Assembly (NCBI GenBank): GCA_026874595.1 | Contig: CM049316.1 | Span: forward strand, 63,965,176-64,029,175 | Length of the DNA stretch: 64,000 nt | DNA from: Sipunculus nudus | Lineage: Eukaryota > Annelida > Sipuncula > Golfingiida > Sipunculidae | Reading direction: 5' to 3' | Shown here: piece by piece, positions 1 to 12,549 of the stretch | Position numbering within the stretch: position 1 is the stretch's first letter | Layout of the letters: the number at the start of each line of letters is the position of its first letter | Made by a program: the position numbers and the translations under genes | The notes under the pieces: generated by a model | What the model was told of the DNA's origin: nothing | Databases searched by the model: none | The model's input: only the letters and a program-made list of their open reading frames with translations

Positions 1-714
1 CATTCGAACTCGGATGGTTAGGCCTCCACTTCATCACTAGAAGACCTGCAACTTGCGACGATGATATCCTTCTCCTTGCTAGCTAGGGCTGTATCAATAT
101 ATCGATATATCGATGCGAATCGATACACGACTTCGATACGATAATCGAAATGCGTTGCATGCCGTATTGGTCGTATCAATTGATTGCTAATGCATAGGGA
201 TATAACTCTAACTTTAAATATAACCATGACGATTTATAAATTTAAATGCACTGTATATTTGTTGCTTTGGCTTTTAAGACTTGTTAATAAATGTATATAT
301 GCATGCACATCAGTACTTTCATGACAAGCAGGCACATGTGAGCGATAACTGACAATTCGATATAATACAAATATTTTATTTTATGTCGGTTTTTACAAAC
401 AAAGACAACATTAACCATAGGCTATTATGACCGACCACACTCTTATCATACATAAATTAAAATTAAATAATTAAAAATATTTTTAAAAAATAATAAAAAT
501 ACATTAACTAACATAAAAATAAGTATCACAAGTCTGATCAATTTAAGGATCAAAGTTAAGCATAAAGTTGTATAATGCGAATAACATTTGATTTATAGTC
601 CTTATAAATAACAGTGACCAATTCATATTGAAAAAAAAATCACAATAAGGCATGAAGTGACAAAACAAATTGGAAATGGCATACGGCCCAAAGAGAATGT
701 CATTTTTTACAAAG

Positions 715-965
715 TGATATTAAGTATTACACAGAAAACAACCGCAGGATGCCCCTTTACAGTACGATAACTTTATTATGAATGCTCTAAAGGACTCTGC
801 ATTTTTATAGTCTATCAGAAGAGAATTCCATAGCATAGTACCAAAATGTTTTAGCGAGAGGGTTCCATACGTAACACTATTTGTTACCAGCACTGCCTGT
901 CCATAGCAAGCTAGTCTGGTGACACGGCCAGAAAAAGGTGTAGTGAAGTACTATTTAAGATACAC
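715..965 (-). pseudogene. LINE reverse-transcriptase ORF, C-terminal fragment
   Basis: Translating the minus strand gives a stretch with the end-of-ORF pattern common to CR1/L2/jockey-like LINEs: TRLACYGQ, then KHFGTMLWNSL (LWNS codons near 821-834), then a short Lys/Ala/Phe-rich helix. Downstream on the minus strand (360-690) is AT-rich sequence without a frame, as expected for a LINE 3' tail. The fragment lies inside the hAT element at 84-1544, so it was either carried by that element or inserted into it. No catalytic region is present. Confidence 0.5.
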
Positions 966-1206
966 TGGACTTAGATTATGAATTACTTTGAAAATCTTCA
1001 CGCAGCAAGTCATAGGTTACTCTGAACTCCCGCGTTGGACATCAGATGTCAAATAAATAGTTAAAGCCTGGGGACAAATCCTGTACAAACAGGAGAGTGA
1101 CTAATGGGATTCATATTCACAGAAATATACAAAACTGTAATTACATGACATAAAAACACAGCCTATGATCTTCCCCACCAAACGCAATAAAAAAGTGTTC
1201 GTGCAC

Positions 1207-1229
1207 GGGGGGGGGGGGGGGGGGGGGGG
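1207..1229. repeat. poly-G tract
   Basis: An uninterrupted run of about 23 G inside the hAT element. It is a likely site of sequencing or assembly length error. Confidence 0.9.
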
Positions 1230-1375
1230 AGCTAAAGGCACAAAGAAGATCCGGATTTTGGTAGTCTTGATTAGATAGATTTTGATAATTAGAATCAACT
1301 GGTCTGATTATCTATATAATATCAAGCTGAAGCTGCTTAAGTGCATGGCATAGTAAATTTGTTGTATGTTAAAAT

Positions 1376-1380
<5 letters not shown>

Positions 1381-1412
<32 letters not shown>
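1381..1412. repeat. (TA)n microsatellite
   Basis: A pure TA dinucleotide run near the right end of the hAT element. The open frames through it on both strands are only the repeat read in frame. Confidence 0.95.
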
Positions 1413-1418
<6 letters not shown>

Positions 1419-1552
1419 CAAGAAACAAAGCCTTTATTTAGAAATGGAAAGAAAAATTTACGTATCGTCAATACGTATCGGTATCGAATTAACTGTATCG
1501 CAATACGTATTGTATCGGAAGAGGCGGACCGATACCCAGCCCTATTGCTAGC

Positions 1553-2605
1553 CATGACATCATGATAATCAGGCCTTCGGAAATAAACTGATAGGGCCAT
1601 CGTCTTCAGTTCAGCAAAAATCGACGTTTGGGGTGACAGGCTGTCGCTATCTCCTAGCTGGCTTGTGGCACAAGGAACATTCAAACGCTTTGAAGACTAC
1701 TTAAAAGCATCCTGGGTACCTGTGGCATACCTGTCAGTGTGTGAGAGGCCCATACGACATACCAGAATGGGTGGCTGTCCACATAAGAGACCAATCGTTT
1801 GAGGAAAAGCGGTGGCAGGATCTTGACAAAAAGCGCCCAGGCCGGAAGGAGAGGAGACACGTGCCCAGGTGTGGTCCCAGAGTGTGGTCACATTTGTGCT
1901 TCCACCTTCGGGTTACAGTTCCACTTTCTGAGTCGGTCGACGATATGTCATAGCACTCTTCCGCCAGAGGTCTACAATTACAAGTAACCTCTTCTGTTTG
2001 GGCACTGTCGGATGACCGGGACTGTCAAACTTCAAAATAAAAATTTATTACATTTCAAGGAAACACCTCTTTACTTTTCACATGTGTTTGTTTACAAAAT
2101 AGTACATATTCCGCAAAGTCCTTACCACAAAACATCCATGTTCATGTAATATGTCTTTGGGAAAAAAATCTTACCCAACAAGATACAGGCAAGATTTCTT
2201 GATTTAAATTACTTCAGCAACTGACGTCCCAGACGTGGGCTGCGGGGCCCACGTCTCCATGGAGCTTTTAGGCACCAGTGAACAAGGGAAGGGCCCTCTG
2301 CCTTTACCAAAGGGGAAGCCTATTAATGGGTCAGTCCACTTATAGATAAGAGGGGTAGTAGGTTAGGTTTGATATCATAAAGATTGACATTTTGTACATT
2401 TCCCTGTGGTGAAAATGGTCATTGATCATGTGTCACTTTTTTTATCAGTTCACAGGCACTTACTATTCTTTGGGCTATACGGCTACAGCACACGCTTCGT
2501 ATCTCATGAGATGGTGATATATTCTGAATAGTAATGTAAATCCACAAGTATAAACACATTTGATATATCTCATGTTATCTTGGTAGATAAGCAAACTGTA
2601 TTATT
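1553..2605. other. Noncoding stretch with part of a dispersed repeat
   Basis: No gene recognised. The first ~110 bp (CATGACATCATGATAATC onward) resembles 44610-44680 in inverted context, so the hAT element landed in an older repeat. The rest is unique-looking noncoding sequence. Confidence 0.5.
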
Positions 2606-2609
2606 TTTT

Positions 2610-2830
2610 AGCCCAGCTGACTATAAGTCAACTGAGGTATAGGTATGGCGCTTTGTCTGGCCGTCCGGTCGTCCGTTAGCAGGGCACAAATCGTAACCGC
2701 TGACCCTAGAAGCCTATAACTAAAAATCTAGGGAGATCCATAAAAAATCTCCTTGGAAACCTGAAAATAGGTCACTGTGACCTATATCCTCCGTTAAGAC
2801 TAATAACTAGTAATCTGCATCTCAATGAAT
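2610..2830 (+). repeat. Dispersed repeat D1, copy 1
   Basis: It shares an ordered set of motifs with 63578-63800: an AGCCCAGCTGA/AGCTCAGC start, CCGTCCG..CGTCCGTTA, GGCACAAATCGTAA, AAATCTCCTTGGAAACCTGA and CCTATATCCTCC. Both copies are on the + strand. No coding frame. Confidence 0.7.
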
Positions 2831-2919
2831 ACATGCCTCTGCCATTGGAGCACATGTTTAAAAAACACTCTGCGAATAATGTGAACACCGCCACTCCAAA
2901 GTGCTGGGCATGTTTCCGG

Positions 2920-3186
2920 GCCGCTATGATGAGACGGGTCCTTCTGTGAATTCACTTTTTATACCCATATTCCAAGTTCGTTCGTGCCTAGGTGACGGTA
3001 CATTTGTGAATATTCCTTGGTGACGCTCAAGATTCCGGAGAAGATACTGGATGATCACTAAAATCTAATCGATTCTTCCTTGGCCCATTCCCAAAATGCC
3101 CTGAAAATTTCATAGTTCCGCTCAAGACGGTTGTGAACTTACACACACACACGAACGGGAATTTTCGCATACTCTCCTGGCGGAGG
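2920..3186 (+). repeat. CCTCCGCCA-family dispersed repeat, copy a (5' end diverged)
   Basis: It shares with 21726-22117 and 35456-35777 the ordered motifs TTCGTGC, GACGGTACATTTGTGAATATTCCTTG, CCGCTCA..TTGTGA, a CACA-rich tract and the terminal CTCCTGGCGGAGG. The left terminus is too diverged to place exactly. Confidence 0.65.
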
Positions 3187-3189
3187 AAA

Positions 3190-5160
3190 AAAGCGTATAC
3201 GTGTATCTGCCCCTTGGATAAGATACCAGTTTGCTGAAAGTGATGCTAAAAACCTAGAACTCGTAAAAGTTCATATAACAAGTTAGATCGGCCATTAACT
3301 GGTCCAATTTCCCTTATATTTTGGTCGTTTCCACCAAAAAGTCCAATTAGGTAAACTTTGTGAAAATCGACAAAATGAGCATAGAAAACTCTTGCATTCA
3401 GAAAATGGATAAAACCACTCACACAGGCCACTTGAGAAGGGCCAAAGTACCCTGACAGTATAATCAATACCACGCAGACAAAGCCTAAGCGATAAAATAT
3501 AAACGTGGTCTTTTAAAGATGTTTTCAGCCGCCATTAGCACTGGTGTACTATGGCCGCCTATATTGATCCCTGTGGAGTAGTATCCGCGGTCTAGAACCA
3601 TGACAGAAGAATATTTAGTAAAACAAAGTAACAGAGTGCAGATGTGAAAAAAAAAATCAGAACAAAGGGGCGGATTCAGAATTTTAGAAATAAAGAGGGA
3701 GGGGATGGGCTCAAATGAGGAAGTATAATGTCCTCGCCTTCGGAAAAAGTAAGCGGTTATACACTGCAGTCGTCCTATATATCCTTTCATGTAACCGCTG
3801 CTTTTATGGCAAGATTCTCTGGGTAGGAACACCATGGTGCGCACAGAGCAAAGAATTGCAATATGACCACTGATATTGCATTGTTTCAGCCAAAATTCCA
3901 AACACGCGACACCCGCTCTCGTTGGTCTATTAACACCCTTTCTGGCGAAGGGTAAAGTATCAGACCAATGGGAGCCTATATCCTGGTGTAATCAAATCAC
4001 GACAGCGTACGGAAAGAGGACAGATACCAGGTCTTAAAATTGAATTGAAACCTTTAAAAATAAGGCCTAATGCGAACCTGTGCAATGGTATAACACCAGG
4101 TATAATGCTTCAATGCTAGACCATTACTTTTCAAGAACACGTGTAACATGTATATGAACAATGCAAGCACTAAACACTTTGAACAATAAACAATTACACA
4201 AACATCACTGCTGAAATTCTGGCATGGGTGCACACAACACAAAAATGATTGTAACTGGCACCACCAGTCTTTTATACAACGCTCAGACAGGTCAAAATAT
4301 CAGGCCAACACATCTAACTACCCTTGAGTTTGATGAATTGGGCTGACCAGGCTTAGGTGAGTAAGGCAGTTGCCCGGAATGAACCGTGACAAATTGCTTG
4401 CTCAATCTACTACACTTAGTGACTCTTGACCTGTTGCATAATCTGACACAGATGGCAGTCTGCCAAAGCTATAAATAGATCCAGACTGAATTTTTGATGC
4501 ATTGGGTAGTCTGCAAAAGCTATAAATAGAATTCAGCTACTGCACTGAGTGATCTCTTGACCTATACCTGGCTGCACTTCTTCAAATCCTGGCACTGTGC
4601 AAAAACTTTTTATAGAGCTGACATCATCTTGGCTAATGGCCAACATCAAGGCACTGGCAATCTGCCAATGGTAAACCAAGTGCTTCCATCTGAACACACT
4701 AGTGGTCGCTTCTTGAGATAACTTTGAAATAAATTTTCCCAGTACAAAATGCTTTTCAGCTAACATTTTGTAAAAAAAAATAATAAATCAGGAAAAAATG
4801 CAAAAATATTACAGATGCATACTGAATGCAAAATTATAATACAGATACATTTCATTGATGGCAAATTCTTGAATTGAGTATGGATACCAATCATTTATAA
4901 TCCATGTACAGCCGTCTTTATATAGCCACAGAGAGCTGAATATCCACGATTGTAACATTGCCTGGTATGATGAATAATTTAAATAATAAATCTATTTTTT
5001 TAAAGCTTTTAAAAACATTCTTTTCAATATTTACCGCAGATAACCTGAAATCTAAATGTCTAGTGGCATGATGTTATAGATGCTGATAAACTGGTGCCAG
5101 GCTAGATGTAACAGCATCACACAGCAAACATATATGGTAAAATGACTCGATTCAATTTCA
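3190..5160. other. No gene recognised
   Basis: AT-rich sequence with scattered stops in all frames. The 138-codon minus frame at 3485-3901 has no recognisable domain. Around 4400-4580 a short motif (tctgccaaagctataaatag) is repeated twice. A partial foldback (TGGTCTATTAACACCC against GGGTAAAGTATCAGACCA) lies at 3921-3966. Confidence 0.5.
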
Positions 5161-5169
5161 ATAATTCAG

Positions 5170-6185
5170 CCAAAATCATTCATGTGGAACCATTAAAAAA
5201 AATTATTATAAGAATTATGGTGGGGAATTCTTGTAAAATATTAAACAAATTGGCTTCAGTGGCGTAAGTCGAAAAACGTTTTGCAGGTCTATAACTCATA
5301 TAGGAAGATACCGCAAACTGGCCAAGTTCAGCTTCCCGTAATTCAGCCAAGAAGCACTGAACCAAAACCATGTGAACAAACCTGATTTATCAACATCTGA
5401 AGATAATTAATGTGTGAAATTTAAGAATTTGGCCCAGTGGTTTTTGAGAAGAAGATCTTTGTAGCCACTGAGCTAAAATGGGCTGTTAAGACATATGACT
5501 AAATTCAGCTTCCCATAACTCAGCCAAAATCACTGAACAGAGACCATTTGAATAAACTTCAGAAAGCACTACCCTAGGATCATTTCTGTGCGATATTAAA
5601 CAATTTGGCTATATGATTTCAGAGAAGAAGCTTTTTGTAGCCCTCAGTGTGTTTCAGGCACTGAATACCCCGTACAAAAAAAGGCCGATGCAGGTGGGGC
5701 CACCAATACCTCAATTTCAGATATGACTTATGTGACCACCATTGGCATAAAATTTTGTGTTGATAGCTCTAGCCGTTTCTTAGATTGAAATTTTAATATG
5801 CTTTCTTGAACAGATGATTGAGTTCAACTTCCTGTAACTCGGCCAAAAATCACCGAACTGGAAGCGTTTGAACAAACTTGAGAGTGATTGTTCCAGGGAT
5901 CCTTTCTGTGAAATATTGGACAATTTTAGGCTGGAAGGTTTTGGAGAAGAAGATTTTTAAACGGTTTTAAACATTTTCCCTATAAAATCTAAGTAAATGC
6001 AGATAGCCAAAAAATTAACAAAATCCGACAGAGTTTTTAGATGATTGATTTTTTGCATAAAGTTTGGTGATGCTAGCTCCTACCGTTTTCGAGATAGTAT
6101 GGGTTAACGTACAGACGACGCACTGACGCACGACGGACGACGTCGCACCATCGCATAAGCTCACGTACAGGTTCGCTAAAAATTG
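5170..6185 (-). repeat. Large dispersed repeat D2, inverted relative to 25605-26500
   Basis: The reverse complement of this block matches 25605-26500 over nearly its whole length. Shared landmarks are the ACGACGG-rich stretch with CATCGCATAAGCTCACG, repeated phrases around AATATTGGACAATTTGGCTGG, and the AACTTCC/AGCTTCCCGTAA-CTCAGCCAA motif, which recurs several times within each copy. It looks like an old internally repetitive element. No coding frame survives. Confidence 0.75.
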
Positions 6186-6511
6186 CAGCGGCTTAAAACG
6201 GGGTTGGTACAGTCCTGGATTCACTATTGATGTAGGACTATTATGTGTATTGGAATGGATTTTTTACATCAGCGATACGACATCCATTCCCTACAAGGCT
6301 GGAGGCCTGTGTCATGGTGTAAAAATTCGGTGACCAGGATTTAAGGGATTTCGTTTCAGTGTGACTCGCAAGGGTTATATGCTCATAATATTCCCCTGGT
6401 AAATTCGGAAAGTTAAAGAATAATATTGATCTTCTAGGATGAATCTTGATGGAGATTGTACTAACACTTATGTATGCTTTTTTATCGTGTTTTCTGTCTT
6501 ATGTAAAACTA

Positions 6512-6828
6512 CAGTGGGTAACGCTTGACCATGGTTGGTATGCATAGCGCTACGGGGCATTCCATTGAGAGTTTACCCCATGGATCGGCATGGAGCATCG
6601 ACATGTTTTTCTGCACTTGTTGTGGGGTAGAAAGTCATTTAATTAATGAAATATAGAAATTAACCTTACTTTGTATCACGCTGCATCAATATATCGCGTA
6701 AATGTGCGTCTATGAAAGTGTTTTCATCCTGTTTGTCCTTCCGGAATTCAACCGACGGATAGCCAAACCTCTCAGTTGCGTACCGTGTAGCGTTATCCAT
6801 GCCAACCATGGTCAAGCGGTTCATACTG
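6512..6828. mobile_element. Tc1/mariner-type MITE with ~50-bp inverted ends
   Basis: The left end CAGTGGGTAACGCTTGACC and the reverse complement of the right end CAGTATGAACCGCTTGACC match and stay similar for about 50 bp (ATGGTTGGYATG, then GCTAC). Both ends abut TA (6510-6511 and 6829-6830), the target duplication expected for Tc1/mariner elements. It is 317 bp long with no frame, so it is a miniature element. Confidence 0.75.
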
Positions 6829-7639
6829 TAGGTATTTAACGTATTGAATCAAATATCCCCTTATGGCCAACGCCATATATATTTTAGCTGATCTGTTTGA
6901 GTTTGTACATCTAAAAGCTATCAGTGCACTGCTACTAGAGATGACCCGTGGTATAAGAATGGTGTACCTGATATTGAAGCTGTTGTTTCATGCAGGGTGG
7001 TGAAATATGGTTTCGGTTGAGGTGTGCGCTTCTAAAATGTTAATTACAAACTTTAAGAAACGACAATTGACGAACTGATTTTCAAATAAGCCCAGTTTTG
7101 TTACCACCTATGAGGTATACATGTAATGCAGTGTTTTTTTTTCTGGGAATATAATGTTTTTTGCCAAAATTTCTTTCCGAAATCACTGCCTTACGTCCAT
7201 ACACAGTAAAAATCAATTTCCATCCGGAAATCATCCATGCAATCAGTACTTCGAAACATTACATAAACATAGACCCCTGTGCTACGATCATACATCAAGT
7301 AGGCAATCGACAAGTAATTCTTCAAAAGTAAAAATTTTTTTCCTGAATGTAGGCTTTCGCTCATGCACAATCACGAGCTTTCTGTCAGGCGCCCCTTGTT
7401 ATAGTAAACGGACACGTGAATTTTATTCATCGTCACATAATAAAGACCATATGTAAACCGGGTGAAACCGAGACACAGAGCAAAGAAGCGTTGCTAGTTT
7501 TGCTAGGAAACGTTTGCTTTCAGCCAAAATGGACTGAGAGCAGTAGATTAAACACTTTGTGGCAAATAAGTTTATACTTCAAAAAGAGAAATGGTATTAA
7601 GAATGTGTTAACCGTAACCATGTGAGTACCTATAGGCTT

Positions 7640-7890
7640 GACCGCCCGATCCATTTTTAGCATCTTAATTCCAGGCACGGCGTGTCGTCAGTTCTCCCAT
7701 TGAACCGTCTGATGGTTATTGATGCTGACCTTCATTTTTAAATAAATCCACGTCACATATCACATCCCAACAGGCCCTGTTTCTGGCCACGTGCTTCTAC
7801 ACGTCTGAAGTGTTTTGTTTATACTATACTCCATGCACCTGATGATCGCATAACCACACGATTTCCGGTTCCCGTCTCACACCGGATGGA
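7640..7890 (+). repeat. Segmental duplication block X, copy A
   Basis: It matches 14850-15165 in the same orientation: AATAAATCCACGTCA, GGCCCTGTTTCTGGCCACGTGCTTCTA and CTGAAGTGTTTTGTTTA. It is the outermost visible part of the block that travels with the Galpha first exons. No coding frame is conserved between the copies. Confidence 0.75.
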
Positions 7891-8086
7891 AGTGACTGAA
7901 AAGTAAGGTCAGAGAAAAAGAACAAGATCAGCCATAAGATGGACCTTTGATGATAGACTTTGTGCTATTTTGGTGTCATATTATATGGGCCAAGGTATAG
8001 CTGCTGATACTTAAAGGGGACTATACACATACCAGGCATGTTAAATATGTATCACGTTTACCGTATCTGTCAATATTTCGTTCTTA

Positions 8087-8088
<2 letters not shown>

Positions 8089-8126
<38 letters not shown>
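8089..8126. repeat. (ATT)n microsatellite, probable LINE 3' tail
   Basis: A pure trinucleotide run exactly where the minus-strand LINE 8127-10440 should end. Several CR1/L2-type LINEs end in short tandem tails, so it probably marks the LINE 3' end. Confidence 0.8.
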
Positions 8127-10440
8127 TTATTTCAGACAATCATATATTACATAATAATCATGTCCATAGTTATATTAAAACAAATAAAACTATAATATAC
8201 TGATAAAATAAAAAAAACTATAATGCTCATAAGCTTATATCACACATATATATGACACCTCTGTAATAAAACAGAATAATTATAAAAACATCACTGTTTA
8301 TCAAAGCACCAACAAGAGAATTGTTACACATCTGTCATCTACTTTGCAAACTATAAACATGTTTTCTTACCCTGGTCTCACATGGCTGTAGATCTACTGT
8401 GGCAAACATTTTACTGGCACTATACAGTGTCTGGGCAATTTATGTAGGATTCGAAAAGCATTGTTATATACTACTATACATTTCTGATACACACTTATAT
8501 TAAATCTAACCCAAAGGGCACACAGATACAAACTACTACAGTGAGCCTGGAACAATTTGCTCTTCACTGCAGATGAACAAAAATAAAAGACTTTCACAAG
8601 CGTTTTACTTTTTACAAAAAGGCTCTTAGTTTGGCCAACATATCATCATCATCTGTGAGTGTTATTTATAATATGCCCAAGGTACTTAAATGATAGTTAC
8701 AGTTAGCACCTGACCATCTCACTTAATGTCACTTCTATAGCCCCTGTTCTTGGAGTCAATAAACATGACTTGTGATTTCCTTTCATTGAATGTAATGTCA
8801 TTTTCTTTACGATACGCAGTACATACATCAATCAAGGTTTGTATCCCTTTAGCAGATGGGGCAAATATACAAGATCATCTGCATACATTAAATGGTTCAC
8901 AATAGAGTCTTTGCAACATCACCCACTTTGTAACTTATTGAGATGAGCACTTAGATCATTCATATACACCTTTTCGCCCCCAATTGTTTACATAAAAAAA
9001 GTCAGACAGTATTGTTCTCCATCTAACATAACTGTTGGTTGCAATACTAAAAGCAAAACACTCTGCACAAATAGACTGGAATGTTTAGATTAAGCAATTT
9101 ACTCATTAATTAACTATGATTCACCTTGCTGAAAGCTTTGAAGCGTCCAGGAACACAACATACATATCAGAACCAAATTTCATATAATAACGAAGTAATT
9201 CTTTCAACATCAGTACACACATTTCAGTACCATGCTTATTGTTGAAGCCAAACTGGATATCAGTAGCAGAAAGAAACTGGTTCCTTCGAGGTAATAATAT
9301 ATATTCAAGAACTTTACATAACACATTGGATAAACATATTGGTCTATAAGAACTCACTTATTTTTATATTTAATGATGGGCACAATTACAGATTTCAACA
9401 TTTGAACTGGAACATACCCATGTACTAATGTAGCTGACATCAAACAGCTCAGGGCTACTTTTAGTTCCTCACAAGAAAGCTTAAGGTGCTCAGCTTCAAT
9501 GCATTAAGTCAAGGCGCTTTATTTGATTTTAACTCATAGATATTGTTACTTATTTCATTTAAATCTACAATTATTTGTTCCTCGAATTTGATGTCCTTTT
9601 CTCCAAGAACTTGTACATTTGAGAACAATTACTGTTATTGACAGATTTAAATTAAGTTCATGATTGGCCTTCCAAATTGCTGCTATATTATCAGGTTCAG
9701 AGACAGAATCATTTGAAGTAGGTAATTTAGTCTAAATGTTTAACATCCTATTTATGTCTTTCCAAAAAGCTCTATCAGACTTATTACCAATGTTGTCTGC
9801 TACTTTATCAGCCACTGTAGTTCTATAAGTTTGCTTATATTTCCGACTGGCATACTTAAATCTGGCCCTTGCTGTCTTTATTACTCTACACACTTCCCCT
9901 TGTTTGGGTTTACCACAATTACACTACATAAAACATGCCCCACGAGCAGCCTTATAATAGTAATTCACATTCTCATTCCAACCAGGCACATTATACTTAT
10001 GTTGACTGGCATTCTGCTGTGAGTTGAAGACTTTATCTATTCTATTTAATAAATCATTAATAGTGTTGTACAAATCATCAATATATCTCAAGTGTCTGGA
10101 ATCTTGTGAATCTTGAAGGTATACTGCTAAAGGTTTCAGGGTTATCATGGGCTGCCACAGGAGAATTCTGAGATGAATTTTGAGAATCTCTAGAAGGACC
10201 AGACATGTTGGCAGTTTAAGGTTGGACCTTTCGAGGCTGAACAACAGTTTCCAGTTCACTTGTTTAGGTCTGTTCATTTGTAATTGCTGGCCATTCTTTT
10301 TGTGACATATAGAAGAGTGATGACTGCAGTATGCGTGTTTATGAACGGCAGTCTTTCGATGTGGAATGTGGCTGTGATTATGCACAACATCTATCCCTCC
10401 TGGTGCAAAAAAATAAATCCAGATTTCTCTAATGGCCAAA
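8127..10440 (-). mobile_element. Degenerate non-LTR retrotransposon (CR1/jockey-like) with reverse transcriptase
   Basis: Minus-strand translation gives LINE parts in order. The linker between endonuclease and RT (VPGWNENV, then CGKPKQG and RARFKYASRKYK) lies at about 9740-9990. RT block YRPICLSNVLCKVLEYIL and FGFNNKHGTEM leads to the FLDASK box near 9141-9156. The catalytic YADD box is at 8874-8885 (IVNHLMYADDLVYL), followed by FKYLGHI. The C-terminal part (LFQAHCSSLYLCALW, YNNAFRILHKLPR) is at 8394-8597. Many stops and frame changes break the frame. For example, the residue pair expected after DASK is disrupted by a small deletion. No endonuclease domain is seen. The copy is dead, 5'-truncated, and inserted between duplication blocks X and Y. 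Confidence 0.85.
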
Positions 10441-11278
10441 TTAATTGCACATGTAAGGAATAAAGAAAAACTTTAATGTTAACTCTTTCTTTGGGTAATG
10501 TCAACTGTTATAACAAGTGTAGGTACTTTACATCAAGTCCTTTTGTAAGTTAGTAATTTTTGGCCAAGCATTTCTGCAGCTGCTCCCGGCATTCGCATTC
10601 TGTCAAAATTTATGCTAACGCCAGCATATCGAGGACTTACAAGTGTTGGGATCTGTTCATTTAATCACGCGGTTTTCGCCTCATTTTCTCAAATAAGATA
10701 GGCTGAGTATGATGTTACATTATGCATTATGTACTGAGAGATATGGTAAATTTTTTTGGCGGGAGCATCCATGGTTTGAGTAGACACTTATGAAAATCCG
10801 TTTCTCTATAAAGATTTAGCTAAGTCCCAGACGGAGTCAAGTAGTGCAATGGACAATGCATTGCTTTGAGTACGTTCACCGAGAGGCCTCCATCTTTAAA
10901 AAATGTATTTGATGGTTTTGCACTGTGGGGAAACCATGCACGAAAGTCTATTGGAGGAGGATTAAATATTAGTTCACCTGCGTTGAGTGTTAATCAATTA
11001 TTTCCGGGATATCGTACCACAAAGGGTTTAGCGACGGATGTAAAACCGCTATGAACAAATGGTCTGTGCGCATCTGTTTTACTTTGTGTTCTATGTGAAT
11101 TAACATTGTGTATTTTTATTTGCTAGCTTATCATACATGTTCATTACTTTACACTTGAATACCAGTTTCATCCTAAATAAGACAGATACGGTTTGTCCTG
11201 CTGAGGTCGAAAAAAAATTGTCGCAATTAACACAAATTGGTCGGAACGGGGGCAGAGGGCCTCAGACCTTGATTCAAG
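10441..11278. other. No gene recognised
   Basis: Noncoding sequence between the LINE and block Y. No motif or repeat was identified. Confidence 0.4.
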
Positions 11279-12240
11279 TCAAGCAAACGTATTCCAACAC
11301 ACTTGTTTATAAAAAGAATATTAAAACAGATTTTACATAAACTGAACCCAATTTCTGGAGGGAAAATATTTTATTTTTCCACAAAAATAACATTAGGTTA
11401 TGCGATTTTTTCAAAAGCTATTGGCATGTCTATGAACACTGTCAACTCGGCAGTTACGTAAGCGCAAGTTCGGCCCTCTGACGTTGGAGATTCCAAGGCC
11501 AAAGTACTGGCTGTCAGAGCCATTGCATCCTATAGCGAGGATTGCACTTTAAGTCTCTATGAGGATGCAACCATTTGCGTCATTTCTGACAACGATTCAT
11601 GGCCTACAAGTGCGCTATCTTTAGACATAAACCAGACCGATCTTTAGCTTTTTGGCATACGTTTTAACAACACTTAACATGACCGAGATAATTCCGTTTA
11701 AACTCAGCATACTGGTAAATATCTCCTCATGTTTGTTGGATATCTGACCGCATAAACAAATGCATGGCTCGCACGGGTTACAGACCGCAGCCAACTTGTT
11801 CGCGATACAGGTAATGACTCGTTGCCATAGGGTTTCAGTTATGGTTGTGAGTTCACATGGATTCTTTTGTTTTAATTCATCATTCGCAGCCTAATGTTAA
11901 GATTATGGATCGTTTACCACGATATGGATGCAACATGCTGGAAGATCACTGCGATGAATTCCTCGATATGGCTTGTTTCACGACTCAAGTTAGGCTTACC
12001 AGCCTACTGAGGCGTGTTGTTAACGGCTACCGTGACGTCACCAACAGGGAAAACCCCTGTGACTTGAAATTCTAGATCTTATCAAACGCTTAAACCCCGT
12101 CAGTCCCAAATATTCAGAATAAAAACAACATGTTTTGCTAATTGAAGTAATTTCTAAATTTTGTCTGTGACGTCAAACTTTGCACCAGCCAATCACATCA
12201 GGGCCCAGTCTCTGTTCTGGATGAAACCCTACACATAACA
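11279..12240 (+). repeat. Segmental duplication block Y, copy A
   Basis: The left part (CAAGCAAACGTATTCCAA, AATTTCTGGAGG, AGCTATTGGCATGTCTATGA, GCACTGTCAACTYGGCAGT-like) matches 15993-16170. The right part (GGGAAAACCCCTGTGACT, AAATTCTAGATCT, CCAATCACATCAGGGC) matches 16180-16390. Between them this copy carries about 570 bp (11455-12025) absent from copy B, either an insertion here or a deletion there. No clean transposon ends were found for that segment. Confidence 0.7.
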
Positions 12241-12549
12241 CGACGACCACGTGCTTACCTGACCTTCAGAGTAACAAACTGCCTTTATACACAATACTTA
12301 CTGACAGGTGGCGCTGCGTAAGCCTCTCCGTAAAAAATAATTGGATATATCTCTTGATTTATGAAGAAATATGAAAAATTACCCCCGTAGGACACACTTT
12401 GCATCAATCCCGACTGTTCGAGACCAAAAACGTGCATATCCGATTATTTTGGCCACAGAGTAGTTCTTTGACAAAAGTCCAGAGCGACCATCGTAAATAT
12501 AGATTGTTATATATATTATAATATACTATTATAATATAGATTTCGAGAT

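Larger units (their letters stand above)
84..1544. mobile_element. hAT-type nonautonomous DNA transposon
   Basis: The termini are inverted repeats: TAGGGCTG plus TATC-rich sequence on the left, and a GATAC-rich stretch ending CAGCCCTA on the right. The element is flanked on both sides by the perfect 8-bp direct repeat TTGCTAGC (76-83 and 1545-1552). An 8-bp target duplication with YARNG-type ends is the signature of the hAT superfamily. The outer arms are rich in ATCGAT/CGATAC-like sequence. No transposase frame is visible inside, so the element is nonautonomous. The interior holds a LINE fragment, a G tract and a TA microsatellite. A related sequence without the insert lies near 44600-44660, which supports real insertion. 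Confidence 0.8.

Noticed and set aside
1337..1684. 115-codon minus frame with IYIYIY run
   Set aside because: It reads through the (TA)n microsatellite and the hAT right end. No domain.
3485..3901. 138-codon minus frame
   Set aside because: Low-complexity Phe/Ser-rich composition, no recognisable motif and no repeat or splice support.
9924..10439. 171-codon minus frame as a separate gene
   Set aside because: Its C-terminal part is the LINE linker (VPGWNENV) and it runs directly into the RT region, so it belongs to the retrotransposon.
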